Origin: Canna indica
Lineage: Eukaryota; Streptophyta; Magnoliopsida; Zingiberales; Cannaceae
Direction: 5' to 3'
Assembly: GCA_034359265.1 (NCBI GenBank)
Contig: CP136890.1
Coordinates: forward strand, 84,841,501 to 84,905,500
Length of the DNA: 64,000 nucleotides
Below are positions 25,501 to 40,500 of this stretch, piece after piece. How positions within the stretch are numbered: the first letter of the stretch is position 1; each line of letters begins with the position of its first letter. Under the pieces are notes generated by a model. It searched no databases and was not told the DNA's origin. It was given only the letters and a program-made list of their open reading frames with translations. The position numbers and the translations under genes were made by a program.

Positions 25501-28500
25501 GAGGAACTAGAACACCCTGTTCCATATGACACTGGGTGGTAAGCATAGCAGCATTGGTAAGCGAACTGGTACAGAGTTACGAACTCAGCACAGCCCAAGA
25601 GATGGGGCCGACAATATAGGCCATCAGCCGTTCCTGTTCGTATTCTACCAACAACTACCTCTTCAAGCTCCACACCCAAAAACTACACGCCAAAAGGCCC
25701 TGGACCAGATTACAAGCAAAGCAAGCAACATCTTTGGTATCATAGCACTCCCGATCAACCATGGGAGAAGAACTACCACAACTCCTCAATCTTTTCAAGG
25801 CCATGCAAGAAGATCGTAAGCAAGAACGTATTGAGCGTGCCCAAAAATGCAAACTGTTTGCAGCCAAACTTGAAACAGTATCAAAATAAATTGAGGGGAT
25901 TCGACTACTCAATCGTCCTCATGAGGAGTCTAGTAGTTGAGGCACTTGATCACCTCTCCGCCGGACAGGAATACCTGACGTCAGAGGAGAACAACGACAT
26001 GAAGAATCCATCCTTGGACTACTGAGCCGCAATTATACAGCACTGCTTAGACTCTGATTCGAATTTCCTAGATTCGATGGTTCCAGAAATCCCGCTTCTT
26101 GGCTATCTTGCTGCGAATACTAGTTCTGCCATCATCAAGTTGCCATCATCAGGTTCCAGATAGAGAGCAGATTCAAATGGTCGCCTTTAACTTGGAATGG
26201 GAAGCATAGATTTGGTTTCGTTATTTTGAAAATCGCCACCTCGACATGACGTGGCCAGCGTTTGCAAGGTACTTTTCCATCCGTTTTGGGCCACCAGATC
26301 AAGGAGGAGAATTGGGAGATATTACCAAACTCACTCAAACAAAATCCATGGCGAACTATCAAAAGGACTTCGAACGATTATTGCCCCGAGTTGATCACCT
26401 TCGAGAACAATACTTAATGGCACCAACTGATCTCTTGCGAGCCATGAGTTTGGCTTGATTGTTTGAACAGCAATACCTACCACCTAATCAACGAATCAGC
26501 GGTGGCAACAACGTCCAACCCCGCTGCCACAAACACTATCAAATTCAGAGATGGCATCAACACGAACCCAAGGACTGTGCTTTGGTGTGATGATTCCTGG
26601 ACACCAGCACACAAATGCAAGAAGTTATTCTCAATTCAAATTGTAGATGATAAAGAGGAGAACGAACCAGAAATAATTGATTCTCACGAACATGACGAAT
26701 TGTTTAACCTTAGCACTCTTTGATGGCATGGTTTCAAAAACCATACCATATTGCAACTGCACTATATTGTATTGCAATATGGTGCAGGGTGCAGCAACAC
26801 CTTACTGCATCGCGTGCACTATGGTGTTGCTGCACCATACTTTTGCTAATGAAAATGGTATTGGACCGTACCTTGTATCGCTACGGTCTAGTACCGCCGG
26901 TACCGATACCTCATAGCCCCTCTAGTCGTCGCTAGCCACTACCATGTAGCCCCTCTAGCCGACGCTAGCCGCTACCATCATCCTCGTAGCCCCTCTAGTT
27001 ATCACTAGCCGCTACCACATAGCCCCTCTAGCCATAAATTTTAGGCCTTGTTTGATGGCAGTTCAATGTCAAGAGAGTAATCGAAAGCATTGAACAATGT
27101 CAAGTACAGCATTGTCAAAGGCACTCGCTTGGGCACCTAGGCGCGCACCAGGCGAGGCGCCAAACAAGCCAAGCGCCTATGCATGGCCAAGGTGCAGCAC
27201 CTTCACCCAAGCGTGCGCCTGTGGGCCTTTTTGAAGCCCCAGGAGCACACTTGGTGCGCCTGGGTGAAGTCCAATTTTTTTCCTTTAACTAGGGGCCTAC
27301 CGCTTAATTTAGCAGTGTTAAAGTCCCCACATTGGTTAAAATATGATCAAGATAGCTTTTAAATAGTTTGAGCAATCCTCTCCTCATGAGCTAACTTTCA
27401 TGGTGGAATTAGGCCCACAAATTTCTTAACATGGTATCAGAGGATACCTATCCTGTGATTGATATTGTGCCACCCGCAGATGTCCAGTCCTGCAAACTCC
27501 ACGCCCATGTCCAATCTTGGGCGTGAGGGGGTGTGTTAGTCCCACATTGGTTAAAAATATGGTCAAGATAGCCTTTAAATAGTTTGGGCAATCCTCTCCT
27601 CATGAGCTAGCTTTTGGGGTTGAATTAGGCCCACTAATTTCTTAACAAGTAGTAAAAAATTAAAAAAAAAAAAAAAAACCCATTTAGGGCTTCAACCGTA
27701 CATCACATTTATTTTTCTCCCCTTCGCTACCGTCGCCCCCTCCGCCTCCTTTCCTTCTTCTCCTTTACTCGCCCAGCCACCGAGAGTCGCCGGAGTGCAG
27801 CCGTGTCTGTTTCAAATGTATACATGCATTTATTCCGTTCATGAAGGAGAATAAGACAGGTCTGTATTTACAACTCTTGTCTCATCTCTCCCCTCCATGT
27901 CGCTAATTTGGAATTACCCCAAATTAAGGAACAAACAGAGCACCATAGGGAAGCGAAGGCCCTTAGCCGTTCCTGTTCCTATTCTACCAACAACTACCTC
28001 TTGAAGCTCCACATCGGTACAGTATGCATCATTGTACAATGTATGTGCTAACGGATGGTTGGGGGCTATTGCGACCTTAGCTCGGCTACGTGAATCTTTC
28101 CAGTCTAGCTCAAGGATGAGTTTCTTTGATGTTCAGTCCAAACAAACTGATGACATCGCATGTCACAATCCTGGTAACTTCATCATTGCTGGTATCATCG
28201 TGTCCTTCTGATATCCATCCGCAAATTTAGAGCTTTGCCACCAATTCATCCCCGGTCAACTTTCCCGTCCCAGAGGGGAACATTGACCTAAGCGAACAAG
28301 AGATTATAGAAGCTCACAGAGCACTGAGGGCAAGGGCTGGCTCAAAGGCAACAATATCAATAGTGGGCAAGCCAAGAACATTTTGTCAACTCATTATTAT
28401 CCTCGATGCTTCCCAACTCTCTCTCTAAGCCTAACTCTGTTTTAGTTCTTAATTGTATCTAAAAGCAAGATTGTAAGTTTTATTTGCTAGGGTGGTTGAT

Positions 28501-31500
28501 ATTCTTCTAAAATAAGTTATGACTAGAGAACTAGAGACCCTAGCAATGTGTTAGTAGGCGCTGCTAGCAATGTAATGATAACTTATTAGTAGGGGCTACA
28601 AGAACTCTAATTGATCAATCACCTATGTTATCACAATGGGGAATCATAAGTGACCCCTCCTGCCCTCTCTGCCAAGATGGTGAGGAATCGCACAAGCATT
28701 TATTCCGGGACTGCCCCTTCTCTAGGGAGGCTTGGAAGTCACTTCTACATCTCCTGAACGAAGCAACATTTCCAAACTCCTGGTTTCACATCAGCATACC
28801 TACTGTTCAATTAACAGAGACTTCCCTGAGAAGAGCTCGCATTAACCTAATTTGGGGCTGGTTTCTATGGGCAGAGAGAAACAAGAGATGTTTTGAGAGC
28901 TCAGCATGTGGGGTCCATTCTGTTGTGGGTTCCATACTGTGTTTTTTCTCTTCCTATCACATTCTGTAATTGCTTTGTGAAGCTTGGCTTTGTTTTCCTT
29001 TCTTTAGTTTTTATATGTTTCCCTTCTACCTTCCCCCACTTGTATTTCTTTCAATTCTCTTGAATCAAATACAAGATGCTTTCGCTCAAAAAAAAAACCT
29101 ATGTTATCACAATAGAATGTTATGTTTCATTCATCTTTAACTCATTTTATGCTTAGAGCTAACAAGTCTATTAATTTCTCAAATGAATCAGGCTTTTAGG
29201 CGTGGATTCTGGAAATTATGTCATCAGCCTATTGCCATGTCATGTGCCAAATCACACTAGTAATTACCTTCCTTTAAATAATAGTGGGTTGCAATGGGTG
29301 GTTATTAACTGAGTTGTTATTGAGTGGGTTGGTTGTCATTAGGTGGTTTAGTTGTTGCAGGGTTGTCTGGAGTCATGGCTTAGGAAGGTTATCAGGAATC
29401 TCTTGGAGTAATGAAGTCAAAGAGAAATAAGTATTATCTTTTCCAAATTAGAGCTCCCTTGTTAATTGAGCTTAAGGAGATTAAAGTCCCTAACTGAACT
29501 CTACCTATCCTTTCTCTCCTATTCCTACCTATTGCCTATGGATCCATCTGGTAACCAGAAGTGTGCTGGAACACCTTGGAACAAATTGCAGCATGCCAAC
29601 CTGTACAGTGCATTGGCACAGCTTGGTACCTACTAATTGGTACCAGTATTGGTGCTTCAAAGTTCAAAGTTCAAACATTGTTGGTCATAATCATGGTTAA
29701 AATCTGGTACCAGTACACCCATCTTGAGATTTTTCATTTTTTTTAATGTAAGCCCCAGAACATAATTTTAAGCTCCAAAGTCCAAACACATGTAGTGTGC
29801 TTCAATCAAGTTTGGGGGCTTTATATAGCCCCAATGGCAAAATTAGCCGTTTAAGACCGGTTGGAATTATGCCCAATGGCTATAAAATTGGCATGGACCG
29901 GGCAAAACATGCCCTATACCAGGTGGTACCGACCCGGTACATTCGATATAGTACCAGGGTGTACTTGTATCAATTTTTTTTGGGAAACTGGTAAATACCA
30001 GCGGTACAATATCTGAAACCAACCATGGCCAAAATAATGAAAATTGTACAGGTCAGCTGAAAAACAATAAGTGCATTATAAATCAAAATGTTCAGAACAT
30101 GATATATTAAATAGAATATTCAAGACATGATATATTACAACAATATACTAACCTAAGGTAGCATCTAAGTTCTGAAGTGGGCTAGAAGCCTGGGAAGATT
30201 TTAGTGTGTAAGCTCTGAGAGCATCATCCCACCGCTGCAACTTCTCATACCTGCAATAAAGCCAATTTAAACTTGTGAAAGATGAAACCAAAGAGAGAGA
30301 AGAAAAAAGACAGTATCCAGCACGACAATAAGCAACTATTTAAGTAAAAAAATGCTCCTTATCTTCAATATAATTTATATTTTTAGTTATGGAAGGGTGA
30401 ATTCAACAAAGGTTCCATAATGATAGAGAATACCATGATTCCTTGAGTTGCACATCCAAATATTGCTGTGAGTAAGTCAATATACCAACTGCAGCCTGAA
30501 ACAAAATAATTGTGGTAAATGACAAATGCAAGCTGATTAGCAGAGTAAAGAAAGGACAACACTGAACTATTATTGCACACAAAATAAAAGATCCAGAACT
30601 AGAACAGGAAAGACAAACCTCATGCTGGTGTAACTGATTGTTGATGTGAATAAGAGACTCCACAACTGTAACAGGATTTGTACCCATTTTCTTGGAGCAA
30701 ACAGCTTCAAACTCCATTTCTTTGTAATGAAGAGCCTTTGCAAATGCTCGACACTAAAAGGAAGAATTGCTATCAAAAAGATGTGGGAAAGAAACCAATC
30801 TGGCAAAGAAAAAAACAAACAATAATTTCATGTGAGGACAACAACCTTCTCAGCAAGGGCACCAAGCAGCCTGGTGTCAATTGGAAGAGGTTTCTCATCA
30901 TGTTCCATGAACTCTGCCTGATAAGAATAATATTCAAATTAGGAATTGCATAGGCTGCAATTTCAAATAGGGTACATGGTTTAAGAGACAACGAATTTAG
31001 ACCAAGTTCAGTAGAGTAGCCAGAATCTCAGGGGGAATGTTTTGAGATGAGAATGCTGTTTTGAGATTCCTGACTAACTGTTCCTGAGAAGTTTCGTTCA
31101 TTTGAGCCCAGCAGCTAGCAAAACCAGCAGCAAATAACTCTCGTCCAACAGAAGGCTGCATATTTTTGAAGTAAGAATATAAACAATTGACTAGAACAAC
31201 CAAATCTTTTCTATTTTACCTGCAATTGCGCAAGCCTTGCACAAGTCCTTAGTGCTGGCATTGGGGATTCCTTAAGAAGTTCAATGCTAAAATGCCTCAT
31301 CCACTCAGCCCAATCTTCCTTAGTGCTCCTCTGAGAAGCCTCTCCAGCGGTTCTTAACCGGAGATCATTAATCTAAAGAAATTTTAAAAGAAAAAAAAAA
31401 CATATGAATGTGTCTGAAAGAGAATACTGCATTTTATTAGTTCTCTTCAAGAGAGTAAACAATTGACACCAAAGCCTAGAATAATAAACAATTCATCTAA

Positions 31501-34500
31501 GCATTTATCGGTCTACAAAACATCGAGCTTATTCAGATATTTTATGTTACACAGAAGATTTATAAATGAGACCATAGACCAAGGTTAAAAATCTTGGTAC
31601 CGGTACGAGCCTTTGACCGGTAATGTACCATACCAACACACGGTACGGTACGGTACCCAAAAAATGATACTGGTACCGAAAATGAGTAGTATGGTGCTGC
31701 TCGTACTTGCACTAGCACCATACTACTCATTTTGATAACCAAATATTGTTATAAGTGGCAATTGTTGATAACCAAATATTTAACATACTACCCTGAAGTA
31801 GTCAAGTAGCAAATGTTGATAACCAAATATTTACCAGTGGATGAAGTATCAAGCTTCATTAGAATTGGATTCCCAGTTTCGGTTATCAATCAATTGTATA
31901 AGCTAGTAAGCTACTAAGAGGAAAGAATGATAGTCAAAATTCAGAAATTGACCTAATAAGCTAAGCATGTTCAAGCACAAATTCTTGGGCACAAAATTAT
32001 GATCTGCATGTGTTAGATTCATCCAATCAGATTACTATCCAATTTCTTCAGATGCATGATAGGACAATGACTTCTGAGAAGATATTTTAAGTTGTAGAAC
32101 TTAAGCATCTTGAAAAAGAAAATGATAATGTTCAGTGAAAGAAAATGTCATAGGAGGTCTTAAGTAGAAATATTCACCTTCTATGTGGTACTGGCTAACA
32201 ATTTTATAGTAAATCAAAACATGAAAAGAGACAATAAGGAAAGGGAAACTATATGTTTGTTTTGAGAATTCAAGTTTGACATCGTAGATTTCATGCATGT
32301 AGCTTTAGTGGATCCAGGAAGAATCATAGGGTTGGTCTTACAAAATCATGAAATTACATGGTAATTAGTAAAGCATACATATCTTCCATCTACCACAAGT
32401 TGTATGCATCTTTCCTAATTGTCCATTTAGCAATAAATCTCTCATATATAAAGAGTTGACAAACAGCCCCAAAAGCTCAGCATATCTCCATGGATCCTTA
32501 GCTCCATAACCAACATGAATTCAAAAAACCTTGATGACTAGCTTTTGAAAGATTGCAACATCCACATAGGACAAGATAAAACAAGAAGAGATTAGTCCAA
32601 GAATTGCATTCATTCAATTTAATAAACATAGAAAATATACTTGATGGCTTCTTGGTTGTCTGTGTACTTTGTTTCCTTCTTCATAAGGATCACTCTCAAC
32701 ATCATTGAGAGGGTCACTGACAACCTCGTATTGAACATGCTGGGATAATTTTTGCACTGATACGCTCTCCAAAGCAGGGGGCTCGCGTCTCCTTATTGGC
32801 CTTTTGATCTCCTCAAAGTTCTTATGCTAGCCAAATGAACAACAAACATCAAAATACTTATAAGTTAATATCTATTACAGTGACACATAGGAACAAGCAG
32901 ATACCCGCATATGATGCTTTGAAAGCAGTTTGTCAACCAGTCGTATAAATTTAGTGAAGTCTTCACCGAGGGCATATGCAAGGCAGCATAGAGCATCAGC
33001 TGCATCCTTTCTTAATTCATCATTGTTCCTGACAGAGCATTATACTATCAGTTCATCTCACTGGTTGTGTCAAAACTATGCTAACATGTCTTCTGTCAAT
33101 AAATATAGATCTTTCCATGCAGTATCAAGAGGAAAAACAACATTTACAAATACAGATTGCAGGTGCAATTGTGCCAAATATGCAACAAACAGCAGTATAA
33201 TTGTGCTTTGTAGTTCAGCATGCAATAGACAAAACAATTTAGTTCTAATACAGAATTCGAGGGAATATTTTTAAGGGGGGTGGAAATTACATGCAAGTAG
33301 AAGTGGCTAGACATGAATCAAAGAGAAAAATAAAGTTGTTTTTCCACATCAAAAGCTTCATGGTAACAGGAAAGGAAGTATCAGAAACTTATTGAACATG
33401 TAAAAGAAAAGAAGAAGCTAGCATTATCCTTGCTCTTTACCAGAAACAGCCAACTAGATCACTTTATCCTCCCTCTTTTCTTCTTTCCCCACATATTCTC
33501 TATATTCTCCACCTCAGTTGGTACAGCAGTGCAGAATTAGCTCCTCTACCTCTCATTCTCCTGCATCACCCAGACCTCCACATTTCTCTCTTAATATAGG
33601 ACAGTGCCACAGATGTGACATTCTGAATAAGTTATCTTGTAGCGAACTCCCTGATTCCTTGAAGATATTTATAATGTGGGAAGTTCTTATGCTTATGCAG
33701 TTCTATGTATTTCCATACAAGACAACCAGGAGACATTCTGTTGCGTTTTCAAGTACTAGTCCAACTGAGGTTCAGCAGACATACTTGCAAGTGTTTCTAG
33801 ATACAACTCAAAAATAATAAGCATTGCATATCAAATGTAACTATTAGTTTAGACATGCATAATTTTAGCTAGGTTGTAACACTTGTAGGATGCAATGATC
33901 CTAGATTCCTAGATATGAACTTACAAACTAAATGATACAGACTCTTTATTTGAAGATAGAAAAGTGTGGCAATGATAAAGACCATCAGCAAAAGACAGAC
34001 TCATGATGACTACCTACTTATCCTAAATTTGAGCCAAGGGTATTCGTTTCTGACAAAACATTACCAAAATATCAAACAAATTAAATATTAACTTACCCAT
34101 CCAGGACTAAAATCAAGTGGCGCACTAGCAATGAGACATGACCGCTGACCTGAATTCAAGCAAAAATATAAACAATTAGACTGACTAAATCATCTAGACA
34201 TCATAAGATAAACTGAATTTCAAAATAAGCTGACAAGATCAACAACTAACCTGCACCCGAGGGATGAGCTTAGTCACAGTGTTTATGGAACGCCGTCTTA
34301 CATCAACCGAAGCCTCCACTTTGAATAAGCGAACAAGTGCAGGAAGAAGTAAGTGCATATGTTCATCTAAGGTTCCTAAAATAATCAATGGGAACTGAAA
34401 TCTATCAAGAATACCCGAATAATGAGGAAAAAATAATAGCAGTAAGCAAAAGAAAAAGTCATTGCACAAACCACCAAATACTTCAATTGTATGCAATATA

Positions 34501-37500
34501 TCAGGAACATAGCTGAAGTCATTGCACCGTTCAGCGTCATTTAGGATTTGTATACAACATGGAAGAATAATTGGTAGATAAGTCCTGAATTCATCATTTA
34601 ATGCCAAGCAAAGCTGCTCCACAAGATGTAGAACCTGCAAAAGGGAAGAAAGAGACCAATAACAGACTGTTATATAATTTTTTATAGCAAAAATCAACTC
34701 ATAAGAATCATTAAATAAGATATGCATGTTTTGCGTCAAAGAATAAACAAGTAACTGAGATCAATATTTAGTGAGTTCAAAGAGTTGCTTTAGACCCACC
34801 TCAAAGTAAACAAGCTCAACTGAGATGAGTTGCAAAAGTTATGCCACAGTGTGCCCCATGCAATGACACATCAAGTAAAGTATGCAACAAGAAAAAATTA
34901 GGGAACAATAAAGGTAAGAGCAGAGTTGAACTGAATGCAACACCATACATGGTCTCAGTACTCAGTAACTTTTTTTGGCTATACTGGAAGAGAGTAGGAG
35001 CAGTAAGAAATAAGTATAAACATGGTACTACAGCAAAATGTTCTTATGTTTAAGTCCTGCCAATATCAATAACTGAAATAACCCATATATATAAGTATAT
35101 AACCCAGTTAATTTGTTAATCCACATCCTGGAAATTGGAGTTAGCTGACAATCTGACATACATGTTAAGAATATAAAAGTATAAATTGGGCCCTTTCCTA
35201 AGGATAAGTGATTACCCAACAAATTTGATATCCACTAATCAAATGGAGGAATAAATTGTATATCTTAAATGATATCCTTACAGGTGAACCTTGGACGGGT
35301 CGGTTGGTTGAAGGCAGCACAAAGGAAGAAGACCATAGTTCCGAAATGAGGGAGAGCAACTCTGGTAAGTACTTGCGTATATGCTGCACATATTTTGAAA
35401 ACAATTAGCCCTGGGTAGCACAAACTAAAACATCCATGCCTCGAATACAAGATCTTCAACAAGGATAATTTGCACACCTGGCGCACGATAGATACCAAAG
35501 TTCCAAGCTTCCAAGTAATAAACTCTTTCAATCCGCCATCTTCACATGTGCGTATAGCATGGAGAAGATCAGGAAGAACCTATGCATGAGTTGATGAATC
35601 ACAGCAAGGAAACATAAAATGGAAGATCAGAAGATGATAAGCATTTACTTACCAAACTAAGATATAACATTCAGAATCAGTTTATAACATCAGAAAACTT
35701 GAAATTGCAGCTAGGTAATTCATGACAGCGCATTGACCTTTCCAGCAAGTATCATGTAAAAAAGGGTGACCCATTGCACGAAGCAATCCCAAAGTGGGCT
35801 ATGGGGAGCTCTAGGAGGGTTATGTATCCAGCCTTCCTCGTGCTTTTTTTCAGAGAGGCCGTTTATGTGGCTCAAGCCCATGACCTCCAAGTCCCAAGTC
35901 ACAAGTGGGGTAACTTTAGGCCGTTTTTGTGGCTCAACCTATGACCTTCAAGTCACAAGTGGGGTAACTTTACTGTTACACCAAAGCCACCCTCTTTCCA
36001 GTAAGTATCATGTAACTATAAGCAAATGTAGAGATTTAACATTAACGGCCTAGGTCAAATAATGTATTTGAAGATGTGATAGGGGTGATGCAGAGAGAGT
36101 AGGCAAGGACTTAATTAATTACTTACAGAATCTGTGTTATCAAAATAGTGGAACAACGGTACAACCATAGAAGCAAATTCAGCTTCAACTTAAAAGTTCA
36201 AAAAAATTGAAATTATACAGCTAGGTAATTTATGACAACTCATTGACGATTGACCAACAAGTTTGACATTACCATAAAAACAGGATGCATGGTAAAAGTT
36301 GTGTTTTCTTAGTTGGTGGATCAATGAAATTTTCTGGCAGAGTAGAACAAAAGTAAAACACCATCAGAAAAAGATTGGAATTCGAAGGAAATTGAGACAC
36401 TTACTAGCAAGTTAGAGAGGAAAAGAAAAGTCAACTGAGATGCCAGACCAGCATGACCATAATATCTATCCAAGTACAATATCTGTGTATATACCTTGGT
36501 ACTATAAATAGATGCTTGTACCAATTATGAAATCACATTAAAAAAAATGTCTTGACTAATACTGATGAAAGGTGGTGCAGCTTAAACATCAAAAGATTCT
36601 AAATTAGTTAAAATTTACCACAACGAAGTCCATTAACAATGAGCTAAAGGTAAATTGATCTCACCTTGGGTAAGTAAGGAACACAACCAAGGCCCATCGA
36701 CTAATACCATAATCAAGAAAAAATATATTAGTTCATTGCCGTATGTAGATAGAATTGTGAAGAAAAGCAAGATATTTGAAGTCCAGATATCATACCTTGA
36801 ATATGAATAGAATAGAACCAACCACCTTTTGGTGATAACTTGAAAGTGAGGGATCTCTTAGAATTCTCATAAGAGAACTTATAGCAACCTACAAAGATTA
36901 ATAACCTTTAGATAGCAAAATGAATGGAAAGAGTAATAGACAACAGAAACTGTACCTGTGAATAGTAATCCTCTGGAGTTACAAAAGTAGGCCAAATTTC
37001 TGTAGGCAACTCTTCCATAGAGACAATATGTTGACCAGCTTCACTTGCTGCACGTGTTACTTCTGCATGGGTTCCAGATAAAAGGTGCTGATTGCGCTTG
37101 TGTATATGAGGATCCAAAGCACCCATAATTCCTAAAACCTGAAAAATGAGGCATAAGGGTCAATCTAGATATAGCAGATGCATTGACTAAAATAAAATCA
37201 AGATTTCATACCCTCAGCACTTCCTGTCTAGTTGACCATGCTAATTCTCCATGTAATAATTTCAAGAGCAAACCAAGCAAGGTCGGGTACTCATTGTAAG
37301 GAGAAATCACATATCTGAATTAGAGGCCATTAGTTTATTTCAGAGAGATCCAAAGTAACTACCAAATTCGAGATGTGAGGGAGCTCAAAAAAACTAGAAA
37401 CTTTAGATAAACAAATAGTAATTGAATGATTATACTGCAAAATCACTTGCTAAAAAGCCATTGCATAAGTAAACAAATAGGGATACCAATTTTAATCCAC

Positions 37501-40500
37501 CCCCCTAAGGCCCACCTACACTTTGGTCACCCTGCCACATTAAAAATAATCTTTTTGGATGTACAACTTTCCCAATGTGGTAACCTGCCCAAAATTCCTC
37601 ATGTTTATTCACTGAATACCAAACATGAATTTTGAAAAAACCTGATATTAGTTTGTTCAGAAATAATTCTGGCATTTTGAGCCCAAGTAGCAAATAGGCC
37701 TTGAGAAAGACATGGTAAGTCCGCTGCAGTAGTTGCCTATATGTTATTAAATATTTTTAGATAAACGTGTAATCTGTTGTGTAAGCCAGTACCCGAAGGT
37801 CACCTGTAACAATGACCAGTTCAGTTCTCATAACTATGGTATTAGGGTGCCATGTGGCGTCCGTTGTGGGAAGTTGAAGTAGAGATGTGGAGTTCCTTTC
37901 TGATATGGCAGAGGAAAAGAAACATTGTTATCAATGGGTTTAGAAAATTCATGGTAGGCATAAAACAAGTCCAAACATTCATATCAAATAACCATTGGCA
38001 TTATGGTATTAGGGATCCATGTGGGTCCACTGTGGGGAGTTGAAGTACAGACGTGGAGTTCCTTTCTAGTACGGCACAAACCAAAAGGAACATTGTTATG
38101 TAGAAAGCTCTTGAAAGGCATCAATCAAGTCCAAGCACTCATCTCAAAGAACCATTGGCACTATGGTATTAGGGATCCATGTGGGTCCACTGTGGGGAGT
38201 TGAAGTATAGACGTGGAGTTCCTTTCTAGTACGGCACAAACCAAAAGGAACATTGTTATGTAGAAAGCTCTTGAAAGGCATCAATCAAGTCCAAGCACTC
38301 ATCTCAAAGAACCATGGGCACTTAAAAGGATGCATAATGGAATAGAAAACCACAAGTTGCATAATAATCTTGAATCTTATGACCATTTCCCACATCAAAT
38401 CTTCAACATTCCCAGAGACGCTCAATTTTTCCACTATGAATACTGAAACAAAAGATGAAGTGATGACCAACCAAAAAAACCTAGTACACAAGCCATATCA
38501 AACTCACCAATCAAAATGCAGAAGGAATGTCATAAGAAGAAAGCACAACAAAAGTAGTGGGAAGTGAGGACAATGCACCGGAAACAGTGGAGTGGAGTAA
38601 GGTCCTCATTTGGAACAACCCAATATAGAAAAAAAGTACCATTCATGTAAATGACCAATGCTAGAATGAACAGCCCATATCACATGATACAATCTTCTAA
38701 ATAGTAGTAGTAGTAGTAGTAGATAGATGAGAGCTTTGGGTGCTTCTCACCTTGATTTATACAAGTGCTTAAGCTCTAAAAGCCCACAGCTGGCTGAAAG
38801 CACCACCTGCTCCCCATCTCATTCATGGCCGGATATGAATAGAAAGAGAATGGGAATCTTCTTTCAAGTTTCAATGTAAATGGAAATGGAATATGAAGGC
38901 TGACAAAGAATTCAATTTTTTTTCTTTTAGCTTCGTCAGATGTTTTAGACAAGAAAACCAATTTTGCTGTCATAAAGACTGTTGTTGTAGCCACAACTGG
39001 ATGAACCATAGTCAATCCAATTTATCCAGTTTAGCAGAACTATGGTACAAGAACGTATTGCAAAAATCATAGAAATATAGAGCAGCAGATATGTTATTAT
39101 GCTTGCATATCCAACTTTGACTTTTGAAATATTATAATATACATATAATTTTTAAAAAAAAAGTTAAAAATGAATGTTTATCTTTCAGGTTTATTTCTAT
39201 TGGCATGAATGATATAGATCATGTGTACTCAATTTGAAGATCACAACAAGTCTGCCCAAATATCAATCAGAGAGAGTGACAGGTATGTGAAATTTGAATA
39301 AGTCAACCTAATGCACACAAAAAACAAGAATGCAACAAAAAAAATGTCTGTTAAATTTATTTCTTAATAAAGATGTAAAACAATGAGCTCAAGGCAAAAA
39401 AATTAAAAGACAATGACAGCATGAAACATCTATATGCGAATTCAAACAGGAAACCTAGTGCACAAAAAGAACAAACATGCAAAGAAGGAGAAACAAAAAT
39501 GCTTATGAAATTTCTCCATTATCAAGGATGTAAAGTGTTAAGTGATACATAAATATAGAGGTATTTAACATAAAGCAACAAAGCACAAGGGAAAAAATAA
39601 ATAGAAAAGATAACACCAACATGAAGGGCATTGATAAGCATCAAATCCCCTTGAAAGAAACAGCAATAAGTAGCATACCCTGTGCTCTGTACAACTTGAC
39701 CAAGTGTAGCAACAGCCACTTCCCGTTTACTAGCAGATGCTCCATCCAATAAAGCATCAACAATCAGAGGCATTAGCTCAGGAAGATATTGCCTCATTGC
39801 AAAGCCACCCTATTCCAAAACCAGATAAAGACAAATTAAATGGCAATCTAGATTAAGTATTAAAAAATCAGTATAAGGGAGACTACTGATATACCAAGCC
39901 AAAGAAGATTTCAAGAAAAATGTAAATATTAAATAAGATAAGCTAATAGCAGAAAGAAGGATGTAAATAAAATCAGTTAATTTTGCATACATTACATGAT
40001 ATATGGCTTTGTTCAAAATAATCTAGATCTTAGAATATAAAATATAAATTGTAATACGGCTATGATTCATTATCAAGCATAAATTACAATCCTAGCCTCA
40101 CTAAAACAACTGAAGAATCTGATATTCTAATATGTATCAACATCATCCACGACTGATGCAGTTCTAGTGGATTTCTAGGCCATATTGTTAGGGCTATATA
40201 CATGTATTCCAATTAATAAAACGAAACAAATTCACAACTAATTTGAGGAAAGGAAGCAGTATCAACTACTCTGGAGAAGATAACTATTCCACAAGAAATT
40301 ACTTCATTGGCGAAAAGTAAGTCATTGGAAAAATTAAAAATGAGAAACTATCTCGCAATATGAAGAACTATCATGCAAAAAGGAATAAAATGATCCATAG
40401 TATGGGCATACAGAACAGCCATGAAAAGAAAGAATAACTTTATCCAGAGGAAACATATAAGTACCACTTTAGCAAGCTCTCCAACAGTGGCAAGCACTCC

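Noticed and set aside
37838..38320. CRISPR-like repeat array
   Set aside because: Only three long units without unique spacers in a plant intron; an ordinary tandem repeat.
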